Part shown: positions 9,231 to 17,817 of the stretch, in pieces
Layout: every line of letters starts with the position of its first letter
Numbering within the stretch: the first letter of the stretch is position 1
NCBI RefSeq assembly: GCF_009765835.1
Contig: NZ_LMUS01000006.1
Span: 2,066,438 to 2,130,437 of the forward strand
DNA length: 64,000 bases
Origin: Granulicella sp. L56
Lineage (GTDB): Bacteria; Acidobacteriota; Terriglobia; Terriglobales; Acidobacteriaceae
Direction: 5' to 3'
Translations under genes and position numbers: made by a program
The notes under the pieces: model-generated
What the model was told of the DNA's origin: nothing
The model's input: the letters and a program-made list of their open reading frames with translations, nothing else
Database searches by the model: none

Positions 9231-10001
9231 ATGTCCGCCAAAAACATTCTCAATTTAACTATGGTTGCCGGCCTTGCTGTCGGTACTGCCTTTGCCCAGG
9301 CTCCACAGGTCCCTCAGGCCGCCCAGTCCGTCGTTCCGGCTGACGGCATCACCATGGACATGATGCCCATCACGCCGGACCAACTCACCGGCTGCCGCCA
9401 GCAGGCCTCCGGTCAACTCTCCGATGAGCAGAAGGCGCTCCACGACCGTGAGCACGGCCAGGACAAGGACAAGATGGCGCAGGGAGCCATCACCGGAACC
9501 ACCGGCGCCGTCACCAGCGCGATCTCGCGCGGCCACGGCTGGGGCTACTGGGGGAACCATAGCAACAACGGCGCACAAACCGCTGCCGCTACGGGAGCCA
9601 CCCAGCGCACCGATCGCAACAGCGATAACGTCGCCAGCACGACCGCCACCAGCCAGACGGTCGGCGTCGACGCCTACCAGCAGTGCGTGCTCGGCATCAA
9701 GGGCTCGGAGTACGTGACCTACCGCTCAGCCCATCCGCTCAACGGTGTTCCAGCCGCTACGCCTGTGGCCGAGCCTGCGATCGCCTCCGCTGCGGTGCCT
9801 CCACCACCCAACGCTTCGGCGTCGCCGGTACAGGACGAGGGCGACGGTAAGCACTTCGTCCTCACCGAGCCCGGCCAGACCAACTCGGTCGAAGTGACCC
9901 AGTCCGCCACCAACAAGAACGCCTATGTCGACGCATCCACCGGCAACAGATACATCGTCATGCCCGACGGCTCGGTCAAGAAGATCGTCCACCACAAATA
10001 G
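9231..10001 (+). CDS. Exported protein of unknown function
   Basis: A 256-residue protein with a signal peptide (ILNLTMVAGLAVGTAFAQ). The mature chain is low-complexity, rich in Ala, Thr, Gln, Gly and Asn, with a glycine/tryptophan segment (GHGWGYWGNHSNNG), two widely spaced cysteines (CRQQA and QQCVLGIKG), a Pro-rich linker, and a C-terminal compact piece ending GNRYIVMPDGSVKKIVHHK. I do not recognise a family. The start at 9231 is set by a strong AGGAGG (9221-9226); the in-frame GTG at 9210 is unlikely. It is followed by a good intrinsic terminator, so the transcript is probably monocistronic. Confidence 0.75.
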   Translation: MSAKNILNLTMVAGLAVGTAFAQAPQVPQAAQSVVPADGITMDMMPITPDQLTGCRQQASGQLSDEQKALHDREHGQDKDKMAQGAITGTTGAVTSAISRGHGWGYWGNHSNNGAQTAAATGATQRTDRNSDNVASTTATSQTVGVDAYQQCVLGIKGSEYVTYRSAHPLNGVPAATPVAEPAIASAAVPPPPNASASPVQDEGDGKHFVLTEPGQTNSVEVTQSATNKNAYVDASTGNRYIVMPDGSVKKIVHHK

Positions 10002-10018
10002 CTTCTCTCCAAAAGAAG

Positions 10019-10060
10019 AAAAGCGCACTGCTCATCGCGTCATCGCGGCAGTGCGCTTTT
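10019..10060. terminator. Bidirectional intrinsic terminator
   Basis: Perfect 12-bp stem AAAAGCGCACTG / CAGTGCGCTTTT with T-rich flanks on both strands. It sits between two convergent genes (stop at 10001 on plus, stop at 10080 on minus) and should serve both. Confidence 0.85.
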
Positions 10061-10079
10061 CCCTTGTCTTCTGTCTGCG

Positions 10080-10346
10080 CTAAACAGACTCGCAGTGCGC
10101 ACTGGGGTCTTCATGCTGCGCCGTCATCCAGCGGTCGATCATGGTGCCTGCGCAACGTGCGCCGCACAGGTGCTTCACTCCTTCTTCGTGCGCCTGCCGC
10201 TGCTGCCATCGGGTCAGCTTGATCAGCGGCTGGTCGTCACCGGGGCTGATTCCCTCGAAGCAATCTGTCCATGCAAGCCACCACAACTCATTCTGGTTTT
10301 TCTGGTTGCCGCATACATCGCACTGAAAACTTTCGCTTCGCGCCAT
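10080..10346 (-). CDS. Small zinc-ribbon-like protein
   Basis: An 88-residue cytosolic protein with CDVCGNQKNQNE near the N-terminus and CGARC near the C-terminus, two cysteine pairs suited to bind one zinc ion. The middle has WWLAWTDCF and a basic helix (LTRWQQRQAHEEGVKH). I do not recognise a named family. It could be a small regulatory or nucleic-acid-associated protein, but this is inference from the cysteine layout only. It shares the bidirectional terminator at 10019-10060 with the convergent upstream gene. Confidence 0.6.
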   Translation of the reverse strand: MARSESFQCDVCGNQKNQNELWWLAWTDCFEGISPGDDQPLIKLTRWQQRQAHEEGVKHLCGARCAGTMIDRWMTAQHEDPSAHCESV

Positions 10347-10430
10347 TCAGGACTCTCCTGCCGCTGAAATTATCACACTTGCAACACATCCCATGCGACA
10401 AGAATCCCAATGCTCTTCCGCCACCCAATC

Positions 10431-10482
10431 CACGTCGTCTCGACCGAAGCGCAGCACAGTGGAGCGACCCTCTATTCCGCCT
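10431..10482. repeat. Intergenic repeat, diverged copy
   Basis: CACGTCGTCTCGACCGAAGC, then CAGTGGAGCGACCC and TCTATTCCGCC: same order of blocks as the other copies but with several substitutions. The rest of 10347-10570 shows no further feature. Confidence 0.75.
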
Positions 10483-10570
10483 GCACCACATTCGCACAAA
10501 AAAAGACTGACCGGCGATCTGATTTCCTCACCGGCCAGCCCATACGCTTTTCAATATCCAATCCCGTTCA

Positions 10571-11920
10571 TCACCCCTCGATGTTGAAATTGATATTGAT
10601 GGTCGTCTCTACTGCCACTGGCTCTCCATTCAGCAGATACGGCTTGTATTTCCAGGTCTTTACCGCGGTTAGAGCGCTCTGGTCATAGTCCTTGCGAAGG
10701 CTCTTGACGACACGCACGCGGGTTATGCGCCCATCTTTATTGATGATGGCTCGCAAAGTGCATGTGCCATCCACGGTGTTCTTGTCGGCCCTTGCTTTCG
10801 CGGGATAGACCGGGTTTTGGCCGCCGAGCCTGCTTCCAGCCATGATTGCACCTTGCACCTTCACGGGATGGTTAGGGGCGGCCGCCATCATCGCAGAAGC
10901 AGGCGGAGGCTCATTCACGTCCAGACGCAGCGCCAGCGCCGACCCGCAAGTCGCAACTCCTACCACAACGCACACCGCCGCAACCCCAATCCGCAGCAAT
11001 CCTCTCGTCTCTTTTGGCTTCGTCATCAGGCTCATAACTCTCCTCTCCAGAATGTTGGCATCGAAGATTCCGATGGCGTGAATGTTCATGGTCTGCGTCT
11101 GGCTCGACATCAGCGACGCCAACCGCAGCAGCGATCGTGCATAGTGTTCTCTTGTGGTTACAAATTCAGCCGCCATCGCATCGCACACCAGCTCGCGGCT
11201 CTGCCGTATCTGCGCCTTCAGCCATCGCGTCATCGGGTGATAGCTCACCGGTAGTGAGACCAGCTCATACAGCACGTTCTTCGCATAGTCGCGCCTGCGC
11301 ATATGCGCCAGTTCATGCCCCAGCACCGCCTCCACATCGCTTGCCTCCGCCTTCTCCATAAACTCCGGAGGCACCAGCAGCACTCTCCGCCGAAGGCCCA
11401 GCGTCAGCGGTCCCGCCACCATCGGCGTGCTTGCAATCTCTGCATCCGGCACATCGAAGCTGCGGCAATACCGCTTCCACACCGCGGCCAACTCTCCAGT
11501 CAGCGACAGCCGCCGCGACCCGCGCCGCAGCCCATTGCTCTGGATCAGTCCCCACGCCAGCCGCCCGCATAAGAACAGCGCAAAGCCGAGATACAACATC
11601 GTCGCTCCGTGTCGCAGCCAAAGCGGCAGGTACAGAGATGCTCCTCCCACCTGCGTAAATCTGCCCATCTCCACCTGTACCGCCGTCGCCCCGGCCCCCA
11701 CTCCGGCACCGCCGAAGATACGCGGCATTCCGAAAACGGCCCCGACGCAGGCCGGTAGAATCGCCGCAATCATCAGCGCTGCCACCCAGACCCGATGCTC
11801 CGCCTGCGGCCCCATCCGCCGCACCAGCCGGGCGCAGCCATATCCTGCCAGGCACACCAGCGGGACCTGCCACAGCGAGTTCACCAGGTATCCCAGCACA
11901 AACGCTTCGAGTCCGCTCAT
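10571..11920 (-). CDS. BlaR1-type M56 peptidase fused to a TonB C-terminal domain
   Basis: A 449-residue membrane protein. Four hydrophobic segments surround an M56 zinc-peptidase core with GHELAHMRRRDY (HExxH at about 202-206) and the downstream glutamate in SRELVCDAMA. A cytosol/periplasm-crossing segment near residue 315 leads to a C-terminal TonB-like domain (about 365-449; TCTLRAIINKDGRITRVRVV, then ALTAVKTWKYKPYLLNGEP). In BlaR1/MecR1 the M56 domain cleaves or triggers cleavage of a BlaI-type repressor after signal sensing. Here the sensing penicillin-binding domain is replaced by a TonB domain, so the signal is different and unknown. Its ATG overlaps the blaI-like stop (ATGA), showing translational coupling. 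Confidence 0.9.
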   Translation of the reverse strand: MSGLEAFVLGYLVNSLWQVPLVCLAGYGCARLVRRMGPQAEHRVWVAALMIAAILPACVGAVFGMPRIFGGAGVGAGATAVQVEMGRFTQVGGASLYLPLWLRHGATMLYLGFALFLCGRLAWGLIQSNGLRRGSRRLSLTGELAAVWKRYCRSFDVPDAEIASTPMVAGPLTLGLRRRVLLVPPEFMEKAEASDVEAVLGHELAHMRRRDYAKNVLYELVSLPVSYHPMTRWLKAQIRQSRELVCDAMAAEFVTTREHYARSLLRLASLMSSQTQTMNIHAIGIFDANILERRVMSLMTKPKETRGLLRIGVAAVCVVVGVATCGSALALRLDVNEPPPASAMMAAAPNHPVKVQGAIMAGSRLGGQNPVYPAKARADKNTVDGTCTLRAIINKDGRITRVRVVKSLRKDYDQSALTAVKTWKYKPYLLNGEPVAVETTININFNIEG

Positions 11921-12306
11921 CGCTCGCCTCCACCTTCTTCTATCTCTTCCAGCTTGCGGCTCAGTTTGGCGATCATCTTCGCATCGATCTGCTTGCTCTT
12001 GATCAGGCTCATCACCAGCTCTTCGCTCGACCCGCCGAACATGCGGTCGACCACGTCGCGGAGCGCATGGCTCAACGCCTTGGCCTCCGACACGGTAGCG
12101 CTGTACTCATACGCCCGCCCCTGCAGCTTCCGCTTCAGCTTGCCCTTGCGGTGCAGAATGTTCAGCATCGTCTGAACAGTCGTGTAAGCCAACTGCTGCT
12201 CCAGCCCCTCCTGCACCTCGCCCACATTGCTCGTGCCCCGCCGCCAGATCACCTGCATGATCTGCAACTCCAGCTTCGTCAAACCTTCTTTATCCTGCTC
12301 GCCCAT
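11917..12306 (-). CDS. BlaI/MecI/CopY-family transcriptional repressor
   Basis: A 129-residue winged-helix repressor: LTKLELQIMQVIWRRG, then the recognition region AYTTVQTMLNILHRKGKLKR and a C-terminal dimerisation part (SKQIDAKMIAKLSRKLEEIE). Members bind palindromic operators as dimers and are inactivated by the partner M56 peptidase encoded immediately downstream in an ATGA overlap. A perfect palindrome lies directly upstream of its start and includes the likely ribosome-binding sequence (TTAGGAG on the minus strand), suggesting autoregulation. Which other genes it controls is not shown by this window. Confidence 0.9.
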   Translation of the reverse strand: MGEQDKEGLTKLELQIMQVIWRRGTSNVGEVQEGLEQQLAYTTVQTMLNILHRKGKLKRKLQGRAYEYSATVSEAKALSHALRDVVDRMFGGSSEELVMSLIKSKQIDAKMIAKLSRKLEEIEEGGGER

Positions 12307-12311
12307 GGCAC

Positions 12312-12376
12312 ATCTCCTAACAACTTAGGACATTACGCCGAGACTTCAACGCGTGTCAACTAAAAACTTAGGAGAT
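12312..12376. promoter_or_regulatory. Candidate operator of the BlaI-like repressor
   Basis: TCCTAA-CAAC-TTAGGA (12315-12330) is a perfect 6-4-6 palindrome 9 bp from the repressor start codon. A further half site CTTAGGAGAT lies at 12367-12376, so ATCTCCTAA (12312-12320) and TTAGGAGAT (12368-12376) form a 9-bp perfect inverted repeat over the whole region. The proximal arm doubles as the Shine-Dalgarno. Binding is inferred. Confidence 0.6.
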
Positions 12377-12589
12377 AGCCCGGAGCTGGTTCTTCACCCG
12401 TCGCTGTTGTCGTTATTCCTGGCTTCTGGGTACGCCAAGGCTTCAGCCTTGGCCCTCTAAGAAGCGCCAGGAAGTCGGGCTTTAGCCCACGGGGTATGTC
12501 TTCCTTCCCCGGTCCCACACAAAGCGCCTTTTTTCGAAGACTTTAGTACTTAAATACGGGAGGCCCCTCTCAATAGAGAGAAAATTTCG
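12377..12589. other. Intergenic stretch with two small hairpins
   Basis: CCAAGGCT-TC-AGCCTTGG (12435-12452) and GGGCT-TT-AGCCC (12477-12488) are perfect short stems. The layout resembles a second type of scattered intergenic repeat, comparable to the GGCACGGC-TGAA-GCCGTGCC hairpin after gyrA. No gene is seen here. Confidence 0.6.
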
Positions 12590-13249
12590 CTAAGCCGCGT
12601 CACCCGCCTCAAAGTACAGGTACTTCCGCCACGCAGCATCGGCACTGCCGATCATCCGCATGATGTGCCGCGAGGTATGCAGGCTGAACGGCCGTGGCTC
12701 CCGTTGCAGCGTCATGTCGGTCAGCTCATGCAGCAACTGATTGCCCTTGCGCCGGTTGCAGTCATGGCAGCACGCCACTAAATTCTCCCAGGTCGAAAGC
12801 CCACCCCTTGACCGCGGAATCACATGGTCAAGCGTCAGCTCGCCCGCCGTCAGCACGATAGAGCAGTACTGGCAGCTATTTCTGTCCCGCAGCAAAATGT
12901 TCTTGCGCGAAAGCGCCCGTGTCTGATGCGGAATCCGTCGGTACTCCAGCAGCCGGATCACGCTTGGCATCGCCACAGTCACCCGCGCTGCATGAAGGAT
13001 CGCGCCCTGCTCCTCCTCGGTGCGCGCCACACCCTTCAACACCAGCACCAGAGCCCGCCGCGCTCCGCAGATATTAATCGGTTCATAGCTGGCATTCAGC
13101 ACCAGCACCGGCGTCTGCATCGCCGGTTGCCGGAACACACCAATCCGGACATCCACATCTGACACCAGCCTCCCGCTCGCATGGGAGCTGCCATGTCCCG
13201 AGTGTCGATTCCCAGTTAGCCTCTGCTTCCGCATCTTCCCCGATTGCAT
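12590..13249 (-). CDS. HNH endonuclease family protein
   Basis: A nuclease-fold protein of about 219 residues. The core begins PVLVLNASYEPINICGARRA and carries the HNH signature: CQYC, then LTLDHVIPRSRGG (catalytic His), ENLVACCHDCNRRKGN (Asn and second cysteine pair). This is a widespread single-domain family in bacteria; a cellular substrate is not established and it should not be equated with phage or restriction nucleases. GGAGGG sits 7 bp before the ATG at 13249. The conserved core would start at an ATG at 13120 and could be the real start; the extra 43 residues are basic and not conserved-looking. Confidence 0.85.
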   Translation of the reverse strand: MQSGKMRKQRLTGNRHSGHGSSHASGRLVSDVDVRIGVFRQPAMQTPVLVLNASYEPINICGARRALVLVLKGVARTEEEQGAILHAARVTVAMPSVIRLLEYRRIPHQTRALSRKNILLRDRNSCQYCSIVLTAGELTLDHVIPRSRGGLSTWENLVACCHDCNRRKGNQLLHELTDMTLQREPRPFSLHTSRHIMRMIGSADAAWRKYLYFEAGDAA

Positions 13250-13306
13250 CGTCCTGCCCTCCGGTTCCAAATCATCGTTCGCAAGAAATCATTAAAAAAT
13301 TTGTGC

Positions 13307-14140
13307 TCATGATGCATCCCAAAACTCAACCATCTCTCGCTGCGCCCGGGCCAGCGTAGCGACCCAAACCTTCGTCGCTCCAGCCCGCCGAAGAACTCGC
13401 GCACACTCCCGCGCGGTCGCTCCGGTCGTATAAATGTCATCCACCAGCAGAACCTCGCGCCCGGTCAACGCAGAGCCATCTCGCACCGCAAACGCGCCTT
13501 TCAGGTTCCGCCTGCGGCCATGCGAGGTCAGCGCAAACTGGCTCTCTGTATCCCGCACCCTCCGAATCACTCCATGCGCCGCGCGCAGCTTCCACTCCGG
13601 CCGCGTCTTCTCCAGCTCGGACAGCGCCGCATCCGCCAGCAAAACCGCCTGGTTATAACCCCGTTGTCTTTCCTTGGTCGGGAACAGCGGCACCGCGACC
13701 ACCATTAACTCCGCGCCAGTCTGCCCCTCCAGCATCTCGACTGCCTGCGCCAGCATTCCACCCAGTGGACGCGCCACAGCGCTCATCCGCTCGTATTTGA
13801 GCAGATGCACCATCTCGCGCAGTCCATCCTGATAGACCCCATAGGCGACCGCCCGCTCAAACTCCGGCGCAACCATCCGGCAAGGCGAGCACAGCAATCC
13901 CTCGGCAGGGAACTGTCCTGCAAACCGAACCCCTTCCAGATCAAGAGCTTCCCCACACTGCCTGCACAACGTCGCCGTCTGCACCGCAACGGCACCTAAA
14001 CAATCTTCGCAAACAGGAGAGAGTCCAGCCCGAAGCAGCGGTCCACCACAAACCCTGCAATCGGCGGGAAATAAAGTTGTTACCAAATCATCGACAACAG
14101 CCCGAACCACCCGTTCCGGCTTTTGCAGAAAGCGCGACAT
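13307..14140 (-). CDS. ComF family phosphoribosyltransferase-like protein
   Basis: A protein of 277 residues with N-terminal zinc-binding cysteine pairs (CRVCGG, CEDC, CRQCG, CSPC) followed by a phosphoribosyltransferase domain with the PRPP-binding loop VLLVDDIYTTGATAREC. ComF/GntX-type proteins take part in DNA uptake or phosphonate/gluconate use in some bacteria; the biochemical role is still poorly defined. The frame is open up to 14350, but the ATG at 14140 (MSRFLQKPERVV) gives a normal family N-terminus and the upstream part has no recognisable content. The neighbouring HNH gene follows on the same strand. Confidence 0.85.
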   Translation of the reverse strand: MSRFLQKPERVVRAVVDDLVTTLFPADCRVCGGPLLRAGLSPVCEDCLGAVAVQTATLCRQCGEALDLEGVRFAGQFPAEGLLCSPCRMVAPEFERAVAYGVYQDGLREMVHLLKYERMSAVARPLGGMLAQAVEMLEGQTGAELMVVAVPLFPTKERQRGYNQAVLLADAALSELEKTRPEWKLRAAHGVIRRVRDTESQFALTSHGRRRNLKGAFAVRDGSALTGREVLLVDDIYTTGATARECARVLRRAGATKVWVATLARAQREMVEFWDAS

Positions 14141-14440
14141 TGCGCTAACATCCGCCACCCTGTTGGCTTCCAAACCAGGCGGCGCGCTGTGACACGTACC
14201 GGGCGGCCCCCCGGCACTACTACCGAGCGCATTGTCATTCAAGCATTCGCTGAAGACGCACCTCACTCGCCGGCGCTCCAGGTCGGTCGGACCGCGCCAT
14301 GCCCGCAGTATACGCCTAAACTGCAACTTTCTCGCAAATTGCTGCACCATGCTTGATGCACCTCTGCCCCGGCCTCATCCCCGCTGATACACTCCCATCC
14401 AGCCGGACACATCGCTTTACCGGCGGGAGAGAGTCACAGA

Positions 14441-16729
14441 ATGGCAACGCCTACCATCACCAAAACCACTTACCAGCCCTTCGTAGGCGCAGGCGAATCC
14501 CGCCGCGAGCTCACACCCCGCGCCCTTATCCTCGGTGCCTTCTTCGGTGTGCTCTTCGGAGCGGTCACCGTCTACGTCGGCCTCCGCGCAGGTCTCACCG
14601 TAGCGGCATCGATTCCAATCTCGGTCCTCTCTATCAGCATCCTGCGCGCCTTCGGCCGGGCCAGCATCCTTGAGAACAACATCGTCCAGACCACCGGAAA
14701 CGCTGGCCAATCCATCGCCTCGGGCGTCATCTTCACGCTTCCTGCGTTGATCTTTTTAGGCTTTGATCTGGAGAGCACAAGAATCTTCGCCCTTGCGCTC
14801 TTCGGAGGCTGGCTCGGCGTTCTCTTCATGATCCCGCTCCGCCGCCAGCTCATCGTCGAAGAGCATGGTTCGCTCACTTACCCCGAAGGCACTGCCTGTG
14901 CCGACGTCCTCGAAGCCGGAGAGCGCGGCGGAAGCTTTGCCAGCCGGGTCTTCCTCGGCCTCGGCCTCGGCGGCATCTACACCCTCTTCCAGAACGACAA
15001 CCTCTTCTCCCTCTGGCCCTCGCAGCCCGACTACCAGCCCAACCTCGGCGCGCAGCATCTGCTCAAAGGCTCGGCCATTCGCGCCGACTGCACGTCAGAG
15101 TATCTCGGCGTCGGCTACATCATCGGCCTTCGCGTCTCCGCCGTCATGCTCGCCGGAGGAGTCTTCTCCTGGCTCGTCCTGATGCCCGCGATCTACTTCT
15201 TCGGCTCTCACCTAACCAGCCCCATCTATCCCGGCACGACGCTCATCAGCAACATGACGCCCTCCGATCTCTGGAGCACCTACGTCCGCCCCATGGGCGC
15301 GGGGGCCGTCGCCGCCTCCGGCCTCATCACTCTACTTCGCACCGCACCGACCATCATCTCGGCGCTCACTGAAGGCCTCGGCAGCATGGGAAAGAATCGC
15401 AAGGGCAGAGAGGGAAGCCAGGCCAAAACCATCCGCACCGAGCGCGACATCCCCATGTCGATCGTTCTCGGCGGAAGCATCCTGCTGGTCATCCTGATGT
15501 GGGCGTTTCTGCAGTTTCATCCCGTCCCGGGAGCGCAGGTCGGTGCGTTCGCCAACCTCTCCGCCGCTCTGCTCGTCATCGTCTTCGGATTTTTATTTGT
15601 CACTGTCTCCGCCCGCATCGTGGGCATCGTCGGCAGCAGCGCCTCGCCGGTCTCGGGCATGACCATCGCCACGCTGATGGCCACCGCCGCCATCTTTCTC
15701 GTCCGCGGTTGGACCGCGCCCGCCTTCGGAGCGCTCGCCATTACCATCGGTGGCATCGTCTGCATCGCCGCCGCCAACTCCGGCGATACCGCGCAGGACC
15801 TCAAGACCGGCTTCCTTATCGGAGCCACTCCGTGGAAGCAGCAGCTCGCCATCATGATCGGCGTCATCGTCTCGGTCTTCTCCATCGGCGTCACGCTCAA
15901 CGCCATGAACACCGGTCTCGAGACCTTTCAGCGAATGCAGAAGCCCATCGTCTTCTCGCTGAACGCTCTCCCCGACGGCGTACAGAATGAAGGCAACTTC
16001 AAACGCGATCACCTCTCGCTGACCTCGCACAACACCGACAATCCCACGCGCGAAGAGGTCTCCAACACTCATCAGCTTATTCTGCTCAACTCCATCGGCT
16101 CCACCACCCTCGAAGACGGCAAATACCTCTACAACCCGCAGACAGGGCAGATCGAGATCCAGTGGATCCAGGGCATCGGCAGCGAAAAGGCCGCTGCTCC
16201 GCAAGGCCGCCTCATGGCCACCGTCATCAACGGAATCCTCACCCGCAAATTGCCCTGGGGATTAGTCCTGCTGGGAGTAGCGCTCGTCATCTGCATCGAA
16301 ATGCTCGGCATTCGCAGCCTTACGTTTGCCGTAGGAGCCTACCTCTCCATCGCCACCACGCTCGCCATCTTTATCGGCGGCCTCATGCGCTGGATGGTCG
16401 ATCGCACTCTCGAAAAACGCGTGGCCACCAACCCTGAAGAGATCGACCCGGATACGGGGCTGCCTGTTCCCACCAGCGTCACTCCTGCGCTCGACTCGGA
16501 ATCGGAGATCAGCTCCGGCTCGCTCTACGCCTCCGGTCTTATTGCGGCAGGAGGCATCGTCGGTCTGATGGGTGTAGGTGTGCGACTCTACGAAGCTGCC
16601 ACCGACAAGATGTTCCCACGCTTCAGCGACCACAACCCCTTCTATCACGACTGGGTCAGTGTCATCATGTTCGCGCTGCTGGCCTTCTCGCTCTACTACT
16701 TCGCCCGCAAGCCGCTGGAGAAAAAGTAG
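14441..16729 (+). CDS. OPT family oligopeptide/metal-chelate transporter
   Basis: A 762-residue integral membrane protein with about 14-16 hydrophobic segments. The N-terminus ELTPRALILGAFFGVLFG and the motifs NIVQTTGNAGQSIASG, YPEGTACADVL and GSSASPVSGMTIATL are typical of bacterial OPT/YSL-like transporters. These proteins import small peptides or metal-chelates with protons. A soluble loop (about residues 505-590) interrupts the membrane core, with no domain I recognise. It stands alone in a gap between minus-strand clusters. The start codon has only a weak GAGAGAG-type leader. Confidence 0.9.
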   Translation: MATPTITKTTYQPFVGAGESRRELTPRALILGAFFGVLFGAVTVYVGLRAGLTVAASIPISVLSISILRAFGRASILENNIVQTTGNAGQSIASGVIFTLPALIFLGFDLESTRIFALALFGGWLGVLFMIPLRRQLIVEEHGSLTYPEGTACADVLEAGERGGSFASRVFLGLGLGGIYTLFQNDNLFSLWPSQPDYQPNLGAQHLLKGSAIRADCTSEYLGVGYIIGLRVSAVMLAGGVFSWLVLMPAIYFFGSHLTSPIYPGTTLISNMTPSDLWSTYVRPMGAGAVAASGLITLLRTAPTIISALTEGLGSMGKNRKGREGSQAKTIRTERDIPMSIVLGGSILLVILMWAFLQFHPVPGAQVGAFANLSAALLVIVFGFLFVTVSARIVGIVGSSASPVSGMTIATLMATAAIFLVRGWTAPAFGALAITIGGIVCIAAANSGDTAQDLKTGFLIGATPWKQQLAIMIGVIVSVFSIGVTLNAMNTGLETFQRMQKPIVFSLNALPDGVQNEGNFKRDHLSLTSHNTDNPTREEVSNTHQLILLNSIGSTTLEDGKYLYNPQTGQIEIQWIQGIGSEKAAAPQGRLMATVINGILTRKLPWGLVLLGVALVICIEMLGIRSLTFAVGAYLSIATTLAIFIGGLMRWMVDRTLEKRVATNPEEIDPDTGLPVPTSVTPALDSESEISSGSLYASGLIAAGGIVGLMGVGVRLYEAATDKMFPRFSDHNPFYHDWVSVIMFALLAFSLYYFARKPLEKK

Positions 16730-16752
16730 TAGAGCGATGACTCATAGCCCGG

Positions 16753-17777
16753 TTATTTCTTGAGCAGCTTCGTGAGATAGTCGAGCGCGCGCGGATCGGT
16801 GGACTGCCCCAGCCAGAAGACGGCCTGCTTGCGAACGGCAGCGTCTTTGCTGGTGTTGGCAATCTGTATAAGCTGCGTAGCCGCTTCGTCCCCCGGCAAG
16901 CGCGAGAGTGAGAAGACTGCGGATTTACGAAGTTGTGCATCGGGATCGTTTTCGCTGATCTCGCGAAGATCGCCCGCGACAACTTTGCCGCCCTTCATCG
17001 CCATCCAGAACTGAGCCTGCTTGCGGACCTGCGGAGAGGAATCTTCGTGCGCCATGCGAATCAGTTCTGCAACCGCACCGGGGTCTTTGGTGACGGTGAG
17101 GTCGAAGGTAAGCTTCTCGCGAAAGGCTGCGTCGGAGTCCTCGCGGGCAAAGTGCTGCAACGCAGCGAAGCCCTCGTGGCTATGCTGGCTGGCAAGCCAG
17201 AACGCGGCTTTCTCGCGGAGATCGAGATCGTTCCCAGCAGCCGCGAGGCTGATAAGCGTGGGCCAGTCGCTGGAGATTGATGGATGGAGATGGCGAAGAC
17301 GGCAACGTCGCGAAGCTTCCTGCTGTCATTCTGAAGGGCGAGTGATTTCAGGTTAGCGATGCTCTCATCGGGTGTGACGTTGGTGAGCCACACAACGCGG
17401 AGATCGCCTGCATCGATCTGGCGGCCGGGATTGTCCACATGGATCTTCTCGATGCCGTGATTGACGATGCGAAAGAGGATGACGGCATGGTCGTAGGAAT
17501 GATTGCCAGAGTCGCCTTCATCATCTTTCACGTTTGGATGATCGCCTTCAAGGTAGCTGATGCGCGGATACTGTCCAGAGAAGGATTTTTCGACTACGGG
17601 AACGCTATAGCCGACCCACAGCGGTGCAGCTTCGTCTTTGAGTGAATTGAGCTCGGCGTTCAGACCGTGGGCAGCAGTCGTGGTGAGACGCGCATGGAGG
17701 AATTGCGGCTGCTGCGCAAAGGCTGTGACAGCAGAGAAGACAGCGATAGTGGCGAGCGTGCGAGCGAGAGGACGCAT
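16753..17777 (-). pseudogene. Exported HEAT-repeat protein, frame interrupted
   Basis: Two reading frames together make one HEAT-repeat protein of about 340 residues. The first (start 17777, AGGAG upstream) has a signal peptide, MRPLARTLATIAVFSAVTAF, and runs through SRKLRDVAVFAISIHQS. From about 17265-17290 the same pattern continues in another frame (SDWPTLISLAAAGND, then DLREKAAFWLASQHSHEGFA) to KALDYLTKLLKK-like repeats ending at 16753. One base appears to be missing relative to an intact gene; no slippery heptamer is visible at the junction. It could be a real frameshift or a sequencing error. Repeats such as VRKQAQFWMAMKGGKVV recur every 30 or so residues. It is the last gene of the sigma/anti-sigma cluster. 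Confidence 0.8.
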
Positions 17778-17817
17778 GTTCTTTCTCCTGTAAGGGGAAC
17801 GGGTGATAAGAAGTCGA

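Noticed and set aside
12590-13249. HNH protein as part of a defence system
   Set aside because: It is a stand-alone, widespread single-domain family between housekeeping genes, with no methylase or helicase partner.
17262-17292. Programmed -1 ribosomal frameshift in the HEAT gene
   Set aside because: No slippery heptamer or downstream structure seen; mutation or error is simpler.
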